Shown here: piece after piece, positions 1 to 7,887 of the stretch
How the letters are laid out: every line of letters starts with the position of its first letter
Numbering within the stretch: the stretch's first letter is position 1
NCBI GenBank assembly: GCA_019744885.1
Contig: JAIETY010000143.1
Location: forward strand, 1-44,003
From: Sphingomonas sp.
GTDB taxonomy: Bacteria; Pseudomonadota; Alphaproteobacteria; Sphingomonadales; Sphingomonadaceae
Direction of reading: 5' to 3'
DNA: 44,003 bases
Program-made: the position numbers and the translations under genes
Notes under the pieces: model-generated
The model's database searches: none
What the model saw: the letters and a program-made list of their open reading frames with translations, nothing else
Told to the model about the DNA's origin: nothing

Positions 1-158
1 TTGTCGAGCATGGCCGCTGCCTCGTTTAGCTGGCGTGCCTCACTGGGAGAAGCCCCGCTTTGGTCCGTCGCCGGCGCGCCACAACCGGCGAGCAACAGCG
101 CGATGGCGAGGATGCCCGCATAAGCTGGCGCAGGGTGAAGCGAGCCGAAGGCGGCCAT
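1..158 (-). CDS. Small lipoprotein, partial (runs off the left edge)
   Basis: The minus strand reads an ATG at 158 followed by an open frame of 52 codons to the window edge. The N-terminus has a hydrophobic stretch ending in a lipobox (LLAGC, Cys about residue 26), followed by a short polar region rich in Ala, Ser, Glu and Gln. This predicts a signal-peptidase-II-processed envelope lipoprotein. The ATG overlaps the TAA stop of the upstream lipoprotein gene by one base (TAATG), so the two are probably translated in a coupled way. The rest of the protein lies outside the window. I do not recognise a family, and the start could be further downstream. Confidence 0.6.
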   Translation of the reverse strand, partial: MAAFGSLHPAPAYAGILAIALLLAGCGAPATDQSGASPSEARQLNEAAAMLD

Positions 159-415
159 TATTCGTCAATCTCTCCGTTGGCAGCATCGGCAATGTTACCG
201 ATTTTCTCGGTGCCACGATCCATTGCGTTTTCGGCAGCACCAAATGCCTGGTCGCTAGCGGCATCGGTATCTTTCGCTGCTTCGATCATCGTCGCATTAG
301 CGTCTGCCGTGATCGCATCGGCGGCTTCGGCGGTTTCGTTTTGTGCCTTGGGCGAACAGGCCGCAAGACCGATGCCACAAACCGCGATTAGGGCCAGGGA
401 AATCATTGGTCGCAT
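158..415 (-). CDS. Small Ala-rich lipoprotein
   Basis: An 85-residue protein with a hydrophobic signal sequence and a lipobox (GLAAC, Cys20), so probably a lipid-anchored envelope protein. The mature part is low complexity, rich in Ala, Glu and Asp, and looks helical (repeated AEAADAITADAN-like pattern). A Shine-Dalgarno sequence (AAGGA) lies about 8 bases before the ATG at 415. It is followed with a one-base overlap by a second lipoprotein gene, suggesting a two-gene unit. Its promoter must lie between 416 and 575, a spacer shared with the divergent methionine operon. The function is unknown; entericidin-like or structural envelope lipoproteins would look similar. Confidence 0.7.
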   Translation of the reverse strand: MRPMISLALIAVCGIGLAACSPKAQNETAEAADAITADANATMIEAAKDTDAASDQAFGAAENAMDRGTEKIGNIADAANGEIDE

Positions 416-537
416 GATTGCATCCTTCTCGTTCGGTGTGGGGGCTGCGCTAACGCATCAGACCTATCTGAGGGGCCATCGTCGCGCAATTGCCACGCGC
501 TGTGACCAAGTCGCTGAAATAGGACCTGCCCAGCTCA

Positions 538-566
538 TTGACGACATATAAAGATATCTTTATATC
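538..566 (+). promoter_or_regulatory. Sigma70-type promoter of the methionine operon
   Basis: TTGACG at 538-543 and TATATC at 561-566 are separated by exactly 17 bases, a near-consensus housekeeping promoter. Transcription should start near 573, only about 3 bases before the ATG at 576, so the message is predicted to be leaderless or nearly so. A 20-bp palindrome occupies the spacer and most of the -10 box. Confidence 0.65.
546..565. promoter_or_regulatory. Operator: perfect 20-bp palindrome
   Basis: ATATAAAGATATCTTTATAT is a perfect palindrome lying between and over the promoter elements, 10 bases upstream of the ArsR-type regulator gene. A protein bound here would block RNA polymerase. The natural candidate is the product of the next gene (autoregulation, and control of metF and metH in the same transcript). 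A second, interleaved inverted repeat (AAGATAT, 4-bp gap, ATATCTT) overlaps its right side at 551-568. Confidence 0.65.
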
Positions 567-575
567 TTGTGAGCG

Positions 576-1535
576 ATGACGCTTGCCCTCGACATTTTTC
601 GTGCCCTTGCCGATGCAACGCGGCTGCGCATCATGGCCTTGCTCCAATCGATGGAGCTGTCGGTCGGTGAACTGGCGCAGGTGCTGGGACAAAGCCAGCC
701 GCGGGTGTCACGTCATGTAAAGATATTATGTGATGCGGGTTTGGCCGAACGGCGCAAGGAGGGCAGCTGGGTGTTCCTGGCGCTCGGCGATCGGACCCTT
801 GTTGCGCCGGTGCTGGCTGCGTTCGACAGCTGGGCCGGGCGCGAGCCGGATCATTGGGCGGTTGCCGATGCGGCTCGCCTGGCTGCGGTGCGCGCCGATC
901 GCGCGGCGGCGGCCAATGCCTGGTTTGAAGCAAATGCCGGTGAGTGGGATGCGATCAGATCACTGCACATTGCCGAGAGCGAGGTTGAAGCCGCGATGAA
1001 GCGCGTGCTGGGCGATGCGACGATTGGGCAATTAATCGACATCGGCACCGGCACGGGTCGGATGCTGGAATTGTTCGCGCCCCAAGCTGATCATGCGCTG
1101 GGGATTGATCGCTCGTCGGAAATGCTGCGACTTGCGCGCGCCAAACTCGCTGAGCGTGGGCTGGATCGCGCCGAGCTGCGCCAGGCCGATCTTTACGCCC
1201 TGCCGCTGGCTGATGGTCAGGCCGATGCAGCGATACTGCACCATGTGCTGCATTTCGCGCAGCAGCCGGGGGCGGCAATTGCCGAAGCCGCCCGGGTGCT
1301 GAGCGCTGGTGGGCGCTTGTTGATTGTCGATTTCGCGCCGCATGATCGTGAGGAATTGCGCGCGCGGGATGCGCATACCCGGCTCGGCTTCTCGGATGAT
1401 CAGATGATCGGCTGGTTCGATTCGGCGGGCCTGGCACCAGTGCAGATTGAAACGCTGGAAGGTGGCGCGCTGACGGTGAAACTATGGCTCGGTCGCAAGA
1501 CCGGCGATCTACTAAAGCAGGTGATGGCGGCATGA
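576..1535 (+). CDS. ArsR-type regulator fused to a SAM-dependent methyltransferase domain
   Basis: A 319-residue protein. Residues about 5-72 form an ArsR-type winged helix (recognition helix around QSQPRVSRHVKIL, 39-51). Residues about 110-300 form a class I methyltransferase-like fold with motif I DIGTGTG at 155-161 and a GGRLLIVDF strand near 246-253. The cysteine motif of metal-sensing ArsR proteins is absent, so a metal is not the likely ligand. ArsR-family regulators of the methionine cycle that sense S-adenosylhomocysteine or SAM (SahR, SamR) are known in Proteobacteria. The position in front of metF and metH suggests the same role, with the C-terminal domain as sensor; this is inference. 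The stop overlaps the metF start (ATGA). The start at 576 keeps the complete winged helix and lies just after the palindromic operator. Confidence 0.85.
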   Translation: MTLALDIFRALADATRLRIMALLQSMELSVGELAQVLGQSQPRVSRHVKILCDAGLAERRKEGSWVFLALGDRTLVAPVLAAFDSWAGREPDHWAVADAARLAAVRADRAAAANAWFEANAGEWDAIRSLHIAESEVEAAMKRVLGDATIGQLIDIGTGTGRMLELFAPQADHALGIDRSSEMLRLARAKLAERGLDRAELRQADLYALPLADGQADAAILHHVLHFAQQPGAAIAEAARVLSAGGRLLIVDFAPHDREELRARDAHTRLGFSDDQMIGWFDSAGLAPVQIETLEGGALTVKLWLGRKTGDLLKQVMAA

Positions 1536-2476
1536 CGATTTCGGTTTCGCAACTCGAAGAGGCGCGCCGCGCGCTTGAGGCTCCATTGTTCGCCGATTTG
1601 GCGGGAGATGCGAATGTGTCCTTCGAATTCTTCCCGCCCAAGACCGAGAAAATGGAGGAGGCGCTGTGGGAAACGGTAAAGACGCTTGAGCCGTTCAGCC
1701 CTCGCTTTGTCTCGGTGACCTATGGCGCTGGCGGATCGACGCGCGAGCGCACGCACGCAACGGTTGCGCGCATTCAGCGCGATACATCGATGGGCGCAGC
1801 GGCACATCTGACCTGTGTCGAGGCAAGCCGCGATGAAATTGACGCGATTGCCGATGCCTATTGGCAGGCGGGCATCCGCCACATCGTCGCGTTGCGCGGC
1901 GATGCACCAGGGACAAGTGGCTTTGTGCCGCACCCGCAAGGTTATACCAATGCCGCCGATCTGGTCGCTGGGCTGAAGCGGCTGCATCCGTTTGAGATTT
2001 CGGTCGCTGCCTATCCGGAAAACCACCCGGATTCGCGCGATTTTGCCGATGACCTCGATAATCTGAAGCGCAAGCTTGATGCTGGCGCGACGCGCGGGAT
2101 CACGCAGTTCTTTTTCGAACCCGAAACATTTTTTCGCTTCCGTGATCGTTTGTCGACGGCGGGGATCAGTGCGGAAATGGTACCCGGCATCATGCCCGTG
2201 ACCAATTTTGCCAGTATTGTCCGGATGTCGGCAATGTGTGGTACGGCAGTTCCCGCCTGGCTTGGGCGGTTGTTCGAAGGACTCGATGATCATCCCACCA
2301 GTCGCCAGTTGATTGCCGCCACGCTGGCGGCGGAATTGTGCCGCAAGCTGTACGCAGGCGGGGTACGTGACTTGCATTTTTACACGCTCAACCGCGCTGA
2401 ACTAAGCTTTGCGATTTGCCACTTGCTGGGATTGCGCGCGAACGCTGTTGCCGCGCCCAAAGTGGTCGCTGCTTAG
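1532..2476 (+). CDS. metF: 5,10-methylenetetrahydrofolate reductase
   Basis: A 314-residue TIM-barrel flavoenzyme of the MetF family that reduces 5,10-methylene-THF to 5-methyl-THF, the methyl donor for methionine synthase. Visible family motifs are FEFFPPKT near residues 31-38 (with the catalytic-type Glu32), VSVTYGAGGSTRERT, LTCVEASRDE, the ALRGDAP loop, and FFFEPETFFRF near the middle. The length fits the bacterial family. The ATG at 1532 overlaps the stop of the regulator (ATGA), indicating translational coupling. An upstream in-frame start at 1484 lies inside the regulator gene and would add a non-homologous tail, so I reject it. metH follows 49 bases downstream. Confidence 0.95.
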   Translation: MTISVSQLEEARRALEAPLFADLAGDANVSFEFFPPKTEKMEEALWETVKTLEPFSPRFVSVTYGAGGSTRERTHATVARIQRDTSMGAAAHLTCVEASRDEIDAIADAYWQAGIRHIVALRGDAPGTSGFVPHPQGYTNAADLVAGLKRLHPFEISVAAYPENHPDSRDFADDLDNLKRKLDAGATRGITQFFFEPETFFRFRDRLSTAGISAEMVPGIMPVTNFASIVRMSAMCGTAVPAWLGRLFEGLDDHPTSRQLIAATLAAELCRKLYAGGVRDLHFYTLNRAELSFAICHLLGLRANAVAAPKVVAA

Positions 2477-2525
2477 GCTCATTGCCTGACTCTGGACGAG
2501 GTCCTGGGTGAAAAAGGAAAACGAA

Positions 2526-3572
2526 ATGTCTGCACGCACTAAACTCCTCGCCGCTGCTGCCGAGCGTATCCTGTTGACCGACGGCGCGTTCGGCACCGAA
2601 ATCCAGAACTGGAAGCTCGTCGAAGCCGATTATGCTGGCAACCTGAAGCTCGCCAAGGATCAGAAGGGTAACAACGATATCCTCGCGCTCACCAAGCCCG
2701 AGGTGCCGGAGACGATCACGCGCGAATATCTTGATGCGGGCTCGGACATCGTTTCGACCAATACGTTTTCGGCCAATCTGATCAGCCAGGCCGATTATGC
2801 GGCGGAACATCTGGTGCGCGAGATCAACATTGCCTCTGCACAGATCGCCCGGCGTTGTGCAGATGAATATGCCGCAAAAGATGGCCGCCCTCGTTTCGTG
2901 GCCGGCGCCATTGGGCCGACCAATAAGACCCTGTCGCTGAGCCCCGACGTCAACGATCCGGGCTTTCGCGAGATCGATTTCGATTATCTGAAGGACGTCT
3001 ATCTGGAACAGGTCCTGGCACTGGTTGAAGGCGGGGTAGATTTTATCCTGATCGAAACGGTGTTCGACACGCTCAATGCCAAGGCAGGGATTATGGCGGT
3101 GATCGAGGCGAGCGAGGTGCTTGGTCGTGAAGTGCCGATGATGCTGTCGATGACGCTGACCGATCTGTCGGGGCGTAACCTGTCGGGGCATACCGTCGAG
3201 GCCTTCTGGCACGCGGTGCGCCACGCGCGGCCGCTGACGATCGGGCTCAATTGCTCGTTCGGCGCGCAGCAGCTGCGCCCGCACGTCAAGACGCTCGCCG
3301 CCATCGCCGACACGCTGATCATGGTCTATCCCAATGCCGGCCTGCCCAACGAACTCGGCGCCTATGACGAGCTGCCCGAGGAAACGGCGGCTTTGGTCCA
3401 CGAATGGGCCGAAGCGGGGCAAGTCAACATTTTGGGCGGCTGCTGCGGCTCGACCCCCGCGCATATCGCCGCGATTGCCAAGTCGGTCGCGGGGCTTCCC
3501 GCCCGCGCGCTGCCGGTGCCGCCCGTCGCGACGCGGCTGGCAGGGCTTGAGCCGATGACGATGGCGGCTTGA
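2526..3572 (+). CDS. metH: Methionine synthase, homocysteine-binding subunit (split MetH, N-terminal part)
   Basis: A 348-residue homocysteine S-methyltransferase domain, equal to the first module of B12-dependent MetH. It opens with the family signature [12 protein letters not shown] and carries the zinc ligands Cys243 (GLNCSFGA) and Cys306-Cys307 (GGCCGSTP), which activate homocysteine. The pterin and cobalamin modules sit in the next gene, so the enzyme must assemble from two chains; split MetH occurs in several alphaproteobacteria. The ATG at 2526 has AAGGAAA 6-7 bases upstream; an upstream GTG at 2508 overlaps that ribosome site and is less likely. The 3-prime spacer holds a hairpin repeat. 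Confidence 0.93.
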   Translation: MSARTKLLAAAAERILLTDGAFGTEIQNWKLVEADYAGNLKLAKDQKGNNDILALTKPEVPETITREYLDAGSDIVSTNTFSANLISQADYAAEHLVREINIASAQIARRCADEYAAKDGRPRFVAGAIGPTNKTLSLSPDVNDPGFREIDFDYLKDVYLEQVLALVEGGVDFILIETVFDTLNAKAGIMAVIEASEVLGREVPMMLSMTLTDLSGRNLSGHTVEAFWHAVRHARPLTIGLNCSFGAQQLRPHVKTLAAIADTLIMVYPNAGLPNELGAYDELPEETAALVHEWAEAGQVNILGGCCGSTPAHIAAIAKSVAGLPARALPVPPVATRLAGLEPMTMAA

Positions 3573-3591
3573 TCAACCGAACCGAACAACA

Positions 3592-3668
3592 CCGTTCCTC
3601 CCGAGCGAAGTCGAGGGACGGGCGGCAAGCGATGCGCGTGGTGTCTCGACTGCGCTCGACACGAACGG
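3592..3668. repeat. REP-like inverted repeat (CCGTTC...GAACGG family)
   Basis: A 77-bp element between the two metH parts. It begins CCGTTCCTCCCGAGCG, ends CTCGACACGAACGG, and consists of two hairpin-like halves in opposite orientation (GAGCGAAGTCGAGGGAC, then GTGTCTCGACTGCGCTCG). Copies with the same ends occur at 23928-24004 and 27785-27868, and a related one at 26380-26470. It lies inside an operon, so it could affect mRNA stability or the relative output of the two MetH chains. Confidence 0.8.
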
Positions 3669-3678
3669 ACAGAATATT

Positions 3679-6279
3679 GTGAACCAGATTTCCACCGCCC
3701 AATTCGTCAATATCGGTGAACGCACCAACGTCACTGGCTCTGCCAAGTTCAAGAAGCTGATCATGGCGGGCGACTATCCCGCCGCCGTCGAAGTCGCGCG
3801 CCAGCAGGTTGAGAGCGGCGCGCAGATACTCGACGTCAACATGGACGAAGGTTTGCTCGACGCGCACCACGCGATGACCACCTTCCTCAAGCTGATCGCC
3901 GCCGAGCCCGATATCGCGCGCATCCCCTTCATGATCGACAGCTCGAAATGGAGCGTGATCGAGGCGGGGCTGAAGTGCGTCAGCGGCAAGCCGATCGTCA
4001 ATTCGATCAGCATGAAGGAAGGCGAGGCGCAGTTCCTCGACCAGGCGCGCAAGGTGATGAACTATGGCGCCGCCGTCGTCGTGATGGCGTTCGACGAAGT
4101 CGGCCAGGCCGACACCAAGGAGCGCAAGGTCGAGATTTGCGAGCGCGCCTACAAGCTGCTCACCGGCATCGGCTTCCCACCCGAAGACATCATCTTCGAC
4201 CCGAACGTGTTCGCGGTGGCGACGGGGATCGAGGAACACAATAACTACGCGGTCGACTTCATCGAGGCGTGCCGCGAGATCAAGGCGCGCTGCCCGCATG
4301 TCCATATCTCGGGTGGCCTGTCGAACCTGTCGTTCAGCTTCCGTGGCAACGAGCCGGTGCGCCGCGCGATGCACAGCGTGTTCCTGTTCCACGCGATTCC
4401 CGCCGGCATGGACATGGCGATCGTCAATGCGGGCCAGCTCGATGTGTACGACACGATCGACCCCGAGCTGCGCACCGCGTGCGAGGATGTCGTGCTCAAC
4501 CGCGACGCGGACGCGGGCGAGCGGCTCGTGGCGCTCGCCGAGCGCTATCGCGGCACCGATGCGGTCGCCGAAAAAGCCGCCGAGGAATGGCGCGGCTGGC
4601 CGGTCGGCAAGCGGCTCGAACATGCGCTGGTGAAGGGCATCGACGCCTTTGTCGTTGACGATACCGAGGAAGCGCGGCTGCAATTCGCCAAGCCGATTGA
4701 AGTGATCGAAGGCCCGCTGATGGACGGCATGAATGTCGTCGGCGACCTGTTTGGCTCAGGCAAGATGTTCCTGCCGCAGGTCGTCAAATCGGCGCGGGTG
4801 ATGAAAAAGGCCGTCGCCCATCTGCTTCCCTATATCGAGGCATCGAAGGAGCCGGGCGCCAAGGGCAAGGGCAAGATCATCATGGCGACCGTCAAGGGCG
4901 ACGTGCATGATATCGGCAAGAACATCGTCGGCGTCGTGCTCCAGTGCAACGGCTTCGACGTGGTCGATCTGGGCGTGATGGTGCCGTGGACGAAGATCCT
5001 CGAATCGGCGGTAGAGAATGACGCCGACATGATCGGCCTGTCGGGCCTCATCACCCCGTCGCTCGACGAGATGGTGACGGTCGCGGAGGAAATGACCCGC
5101 GCCGGCATGACGATGCCGCTGCTGATCGGCGGCGCGACCACCTCAAAGGTCCACACCGCGCTGCGAATCGCGCCCGCGTACAAAGGGCCGGTGGTGCATG
5201 TGCTCGATGCGAGCCGTGCGGTCGGCGTGGCGACGACACTCGTCAGCGACACGATCCGCGACGATTTCGTCGTCAAGACCGATGCCGAATATGCCGCCGT
5301 GCGCGCCGCGCGCGAGGGCAAGGGGCAGAACGAACTCTTCCCGATCGAACGCGCGCGCGACAATGGCTTTGATGCCGACATGAGCCTGAAGGCGCCCGCG
5401 CCCAAGCAGCCCGGCGTGCATGTTTTCCGCGACTGGGACCTCGCCGATCTGGCGCAGTATATCGACTGGACGCCCTTCTTCCGCGCGTGGGAGTTGGCGG
5501 GCAATTACCCGGCGATCCTCGACGACAAGATCGTTGGCGAAAGCGCGCGCTCGCTGTTCGCCGATGCGCAAGCGATGCTGACCAAGATCATCGACCAGAA
5601 ATGGCTTACGGCGCGCGGCGTTTGCGGCTTCTGGCCGTGTGCGCGCGATGGCGACGATGTGATGCTCCACCTCGATAATGAGGATCACGTCAGGCTCCCC
5701 TTCCTGCGCCAGCAGATTGCGAAGCGCGAGGGACGGGCGAACATGTGCCTCGCCGACTTCATCGATCACGACGGCGACTGGATCGGCGGTTTCGCCGTGT
5801 CGATTCACGGCATCGAGCCGCACCTCGCCAAGTTTAAGGCGGCGATTGACGATTATTCGGACATCCTGCTCAAGGCGCTGGCGGATCGCTTTGCCGAGGC
5901 GTTTGCCGAGCGGCTGCACGCGCATGTCCGCACCGAGCTATGGGGCTATGCGGCGGGCGAACAGCTGACGCCCGATGCGCTGATCAAGGAGCAATATCGC
6001 GGCATCCGCCCCGCGCCGGGCTATCCCGCCTGCCCCGATCACAGCACCAAGCCGATCCTGTTCAAGCTGCTCGACGCGCACCACGCAACCGGCGTGTCGC
6101 TGACCGAAAGCTTCGCGATGCTGCCGACGGCGGCTGTATCGGGCTATTATTTCGCGCACCCGCAGAGCGAGTATTTCGGCGTGGCGCGGATCGGGCCGGA
6201 TCAGGTCGCGGACTATGCCGCGCGGCGCGGGGTTGACCTCAAGACGGCGGAACGCTGGCTGCGGCCCAATCTGGATTAA
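3679..6279 (+). CDS. metH: Methionine synthase, folate/cobalamin/reactivation subunit (split MetH, C-terminal part)
   Basis: An 866-residue protein containing the remaining MetH modules. The pterin-binding domain starts at [16 protein letters not shown] (residues 9-24) and runs to about 270. The cobalamin cap and B12-binding domain follow, with the DxHxxG signature (GDVHDIG, near residue 408), GLSGLITPS and LLIGGATTS. The C-terminal SAM-binding reactivation domain has [12 protein letters not shown] near 777-788 and ends in the usual [19 protein letters not shown] region. All catalytic modules except the homocysteine domain are present, and that one is encoded just upstream. The start is GTG at 3679 with only a weak upstream GGACAG; the conserved pterin motif begins 8 residues later, so little else fits. 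Expression presumably follows the shared metF promoter, through a REP-like spacer. Confidence 0.95.
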   Translation: MNQISTAQFVNIGERTNVTGSAKFKKLIMAGDYPAAVEVARQQVESGAQILDVNMDEGLLDAHHAMTTFLKLIAAEPDIARIPFMIDSSKWSVIEAGLKCVSGKPIVNSISMKEGEAQFLDQARKVMNYGAAVVVMAFDEVGQADTKERKVEICERAYKLLTGIGFPPEDIIFDPNVFAVATGIEEHNNYAVDFIEACREIKARCPHVHISGGLSNLSFSFRGNEPVRRAMHSVFLFHAIPAGMDMAIVNAGQLDVYDTIDPELRTACEDVVLNRDADAGERLVALAERYRGTDAVAEKAAEEWRGWPVGKRLEHALVKGIDAFVVDDTEEARLQFAKPIEVIEGPLMDGMNVVGDLFGSGKMFLPQVVKSARVMKKAVAHLLPYIEASKEPGAKGKGKIIMATVKGDVHDIGKNIVGVVLQCNGFDVVDLGVMVPWTKILESAVENDADMIGLSGLITPSLDEMVTVAEEMTRAGMTMPLLIGGATTSKVHTALRIAPAYKGPVVHVLDASRAVGVATTLVSDTIRDDFVVKTDAEYAAVRAAREGKGQNELFPIERARDNGFDADMSLKAPAPKQPGVHVFRDWDLADLAQYIDWTPFFRAWELAGNYPAILDDKIVGESARSLFADAQAMLTKIIDQKWLTARGVCGFWPCARDGDDVMLHLDNEDHVRLPFLRQQIAKREGRANMCLADFIDHDGDWIGGFAVSIHGIEPHLAKFKAAIDDYSDILLKALADRFAEAFAERLHAHVRTELWGYAAGEQLTPDALIKEQYRGIRPAPGYPACPDHSTKPILFKLLDAHHATGVSLTESFAMLPTAAVSGYYFAHPQSEYFGVARIGPDQVADYAARRGVDLKTAERWLRPNLD

Positions 6280-6394
6280 GGGGCCGGCCTTGGCGGGAGT
6301 GGCCGGGAACTGGGTGGATTGCTGACTGTCCGGTTCCAAATTGATAGTGTTGAAACGCTGCCGGTAATCGACGGGAGCTGGAAGGGGTTACGTC

Positions 6395-6871
6395 GTGAAG
6401 GACGTGGACGGCTACCGACTTCGTTGGGCGACAAAAGCTGATTACGCCGACCTCGCAGATGTAATGTTCGATGCCGTCCGAAACGGTCGGAGCGCCTATA
6501 ATGACGAACAACGCAGGGCGTGGGTTCCGGAGCGTCGATATGGCACCGAGTGGTCAGGTCGGCTTGATGGACAGATCATTGTGGTCGGCGAAAGCGACAG
6601 CGGCGTGGTCGGCTTCATGAGCTTGGCTGAAGGTGGTTACATCGACTTTGCCTACATTCGACCGCAAGCTCAAGGACAGGGGCTATTCCGCAAGCTCTTT
6701 GCGGAGATCGAAAAACAAAACCGGTCACGTGACGATGCAAGGCTCTGGGTTCATGCCAGTATCATGGCAGAGCCTGCTTTCACTGCCATGGGCTTCGCAA
6801 TTGTAGAGAAGCAGACCGTCTCGATCGGTGCTGAGCATTTTGTGCGATTCAAAATGGAGCTAAACCGCTAA
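6395..6871 (+). CDS. GNAT-family N-acetyltransferase
   Basis: A 158-residue single-domain GNAT protein. The N-terminal YRLRWATKADYADLADVM motif is the usual beta1-alpha1 start, and the acetyl-CoA loop is seen as RPQAQGQGLFRKLF near residues 89-102 (Q/RxxGxG/A type). The C-terminus has the family pattern AFTAMGFAIVEKQ. The substrate is unknown; acetylation of an amino group on a small molecule or protein is the family reaction. The start is GTG at 6395 with GAAGGGG about 7 bases upstream. The coding sequence looks less GC-rich than its neighbours, which could mean recent acquisition; this was judged by eye only. Confidence 0.85.
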   Translation: MKDVDGYRLRWATKADYADLADVMFDAVRNGRSAYNDEQRRAWVPERRYGTEWSGRLDGQIIVVGESDSGVVGFMSLAEGGYIDFAYIRPQAQGQGLFRKLFAEIEKQNRSRDDARLWVHASIMAEPAFTAMGFAIVEKQTVSIGAEHFVRFKMELNR

Positions 6872-6947
6872 CGTCCACTTTCAAGCTTTCCAATCGCTTG
6901 CCGCTACGACCGCAACGGGGCGAAAGCCGCCACAACTCTCTTCCTCT

Positions 6948-6976
6948 CGTCACCCCGGCGCAAGGCCGGGGTGACG
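6948..6976. repeat. Perfect hairpin between convergent genes
   Basis: CGTCACCCCGGC and GCCGGGGTGACG form a 12-bp perfect stem around a 5-base loop. It lies between the end of the acetyltransferase gene and the convergent end of the hydroxylase gene, where a bidirectional terminator would be expected. There is no T-run on either side, so it may be a REP-type repeat instead; similar CGTCACCCCGG sequence recurs at 12425-12435. Confidence 0.7.
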
Positions 6977-6987
6977 ATAAGGGAGGG

Positions 6988-7791
6988 CTACGCCAGCTCC
7001 ACCTCGCCGGTAGCCACCGCGCGCCGCCCCACAATCTCGTCGAACTTCGCGTGATACTTCGGATGCTCAGTGCCCATCATCCGGTCCCACCAGGTGAAAT
7101 AGAGCCCGAAATTATAGCGTCCCTCGGTATGGTGCAGGTCGTGGTGCGTCGTCGTCGTCAGCCACCCGGTCAGCGGCGAGCGCGTGAAGCCCGGCCACGC
7201 CAGCTCGAAACCCGAATGGCCGAAGACATTGCGCGCAATCTGGTGGCCGAGGAAGATGAACACCGACCAGGGCTGAATCGGCGCGACCCAGCTGATCGCG
7301 ACGAACATGACCGGGATGTAGATGCTTTCGAACACGGCCTCGATCGGTGCGAAGCTGTACGCGGCCCAGCTGGTCGGCGTGCGGCTCAGGTGGTGCGCGG
7401 CATGGCCCCGCCGGAACAGCAGCTTCAGGTGCAGCGTGCGGTGCATCCAATAGAACCAGGTGTCGTGCAGCAGCACCATCGCGATGATCTGCGGGATCAG
7501 GATCGTCAGCTCGGGCGCGCCGCGATTGACCGGGATCCAGCCGGCACGAAACATCGCGAAGGTCAACAGGTTGACGACGGAGAAGACCGCGATCGTTTCA
7601 ACCGACTGGCGAAATTCGCGCAACCGCTCGGCCCGCGTCGCCACGCGAGTTTGAATGCGGCGGTGCGCAATCGCGCGCTGGATCAGCCAATAGACGATGG
7701 CAATCCCCGCCGCCCCGATGATGTAGCGGATGAATTCGATTTCGAAGCTGTGCACCAGCCGCTCGCCGATCAGAAAAAGCGTTTCGATCAC
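6988..7791 (-). CDS. Sterol desaturase / fatty acid hydroxylase family membrane protein
   Basis: A 267-residue integral membrane di-iron enzyme. Hydrophobic segments lie near residues 20-40, 68-85, 95-112 and 155-185. The three histidine clusters of the family are all present: HDTWFYWMHR, HAAHH and THHDLHH. The reaction is probably O2-dependent hydroxylation or desaturation of a lipid or carotenoid-like substrate; the substrate cannot be read from sequence. I prefer the GTG at 7791 because GGAG lies 8 bases upstream of it; a TTG two codons earlier at 7797 is only 2 bases from the same site. It lies 95 bases downstream of a membrane-bound AraC-type regulator on the same strand, which probably controls it. 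Confidence 0.88.
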   Translation of the reverse strand: MIETLFLIGERLVHSFEIEFIRYIIGAAGIAIVYWLIQRAIAHRRIQTRVATRAERLREFRQSVETIAVFSVVNLLTFAMFRAGWIPVNRGAPELTILIPQIIAMVLLHDTWFYWMHRTLHLKLLFRRGHAAHHLSRTPTSWAAYSFAPIEAVFESIYIPVMFVAISWVAPIQPWSVFIFLGHQIARNVFGHSGFELAWPGFTRSPLTGWLTTTTHHDLHHTEGRYNFGLYFTWWDRMMGTEHPKYHAKFDEIVGRRAVATGEVELA

Positions 7792-7854
7792 GTCCAATAC
7801 TCCGTGGAATTACCCGAATCGCTCTATCGCCGATCGGCGCTGCGGTCGCGACGT

Positions 7855-7887
7855 TCCCGCAATAGCGGGATCGATTTCGAAATCGAT
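7855..7887. repeat. Adjacent hairpin and palindrome between araC-type gene and hydroxylase
   Basis: TCCCGC-AATA-GCGGGA at 7855-7870 is followed directly by the 18-bp palindrome ATCGATTTCGAAATCGAT at 7870-7887, which abuts the stop codon of the regulator gene. No T-run follows on the minus strand. They could form a partial terminator, a processing site, or an operator upstream of the hydroxylase gene. Confidence 0.5.

Noticed and set aside
416..575. A SAM or cobalamin riboswitch ahead of the methionine operon
   Set aside because: The predicted transcription start is within a few bases of the ATG, so there is no leader; no riboswitch-like conserved core was seen.
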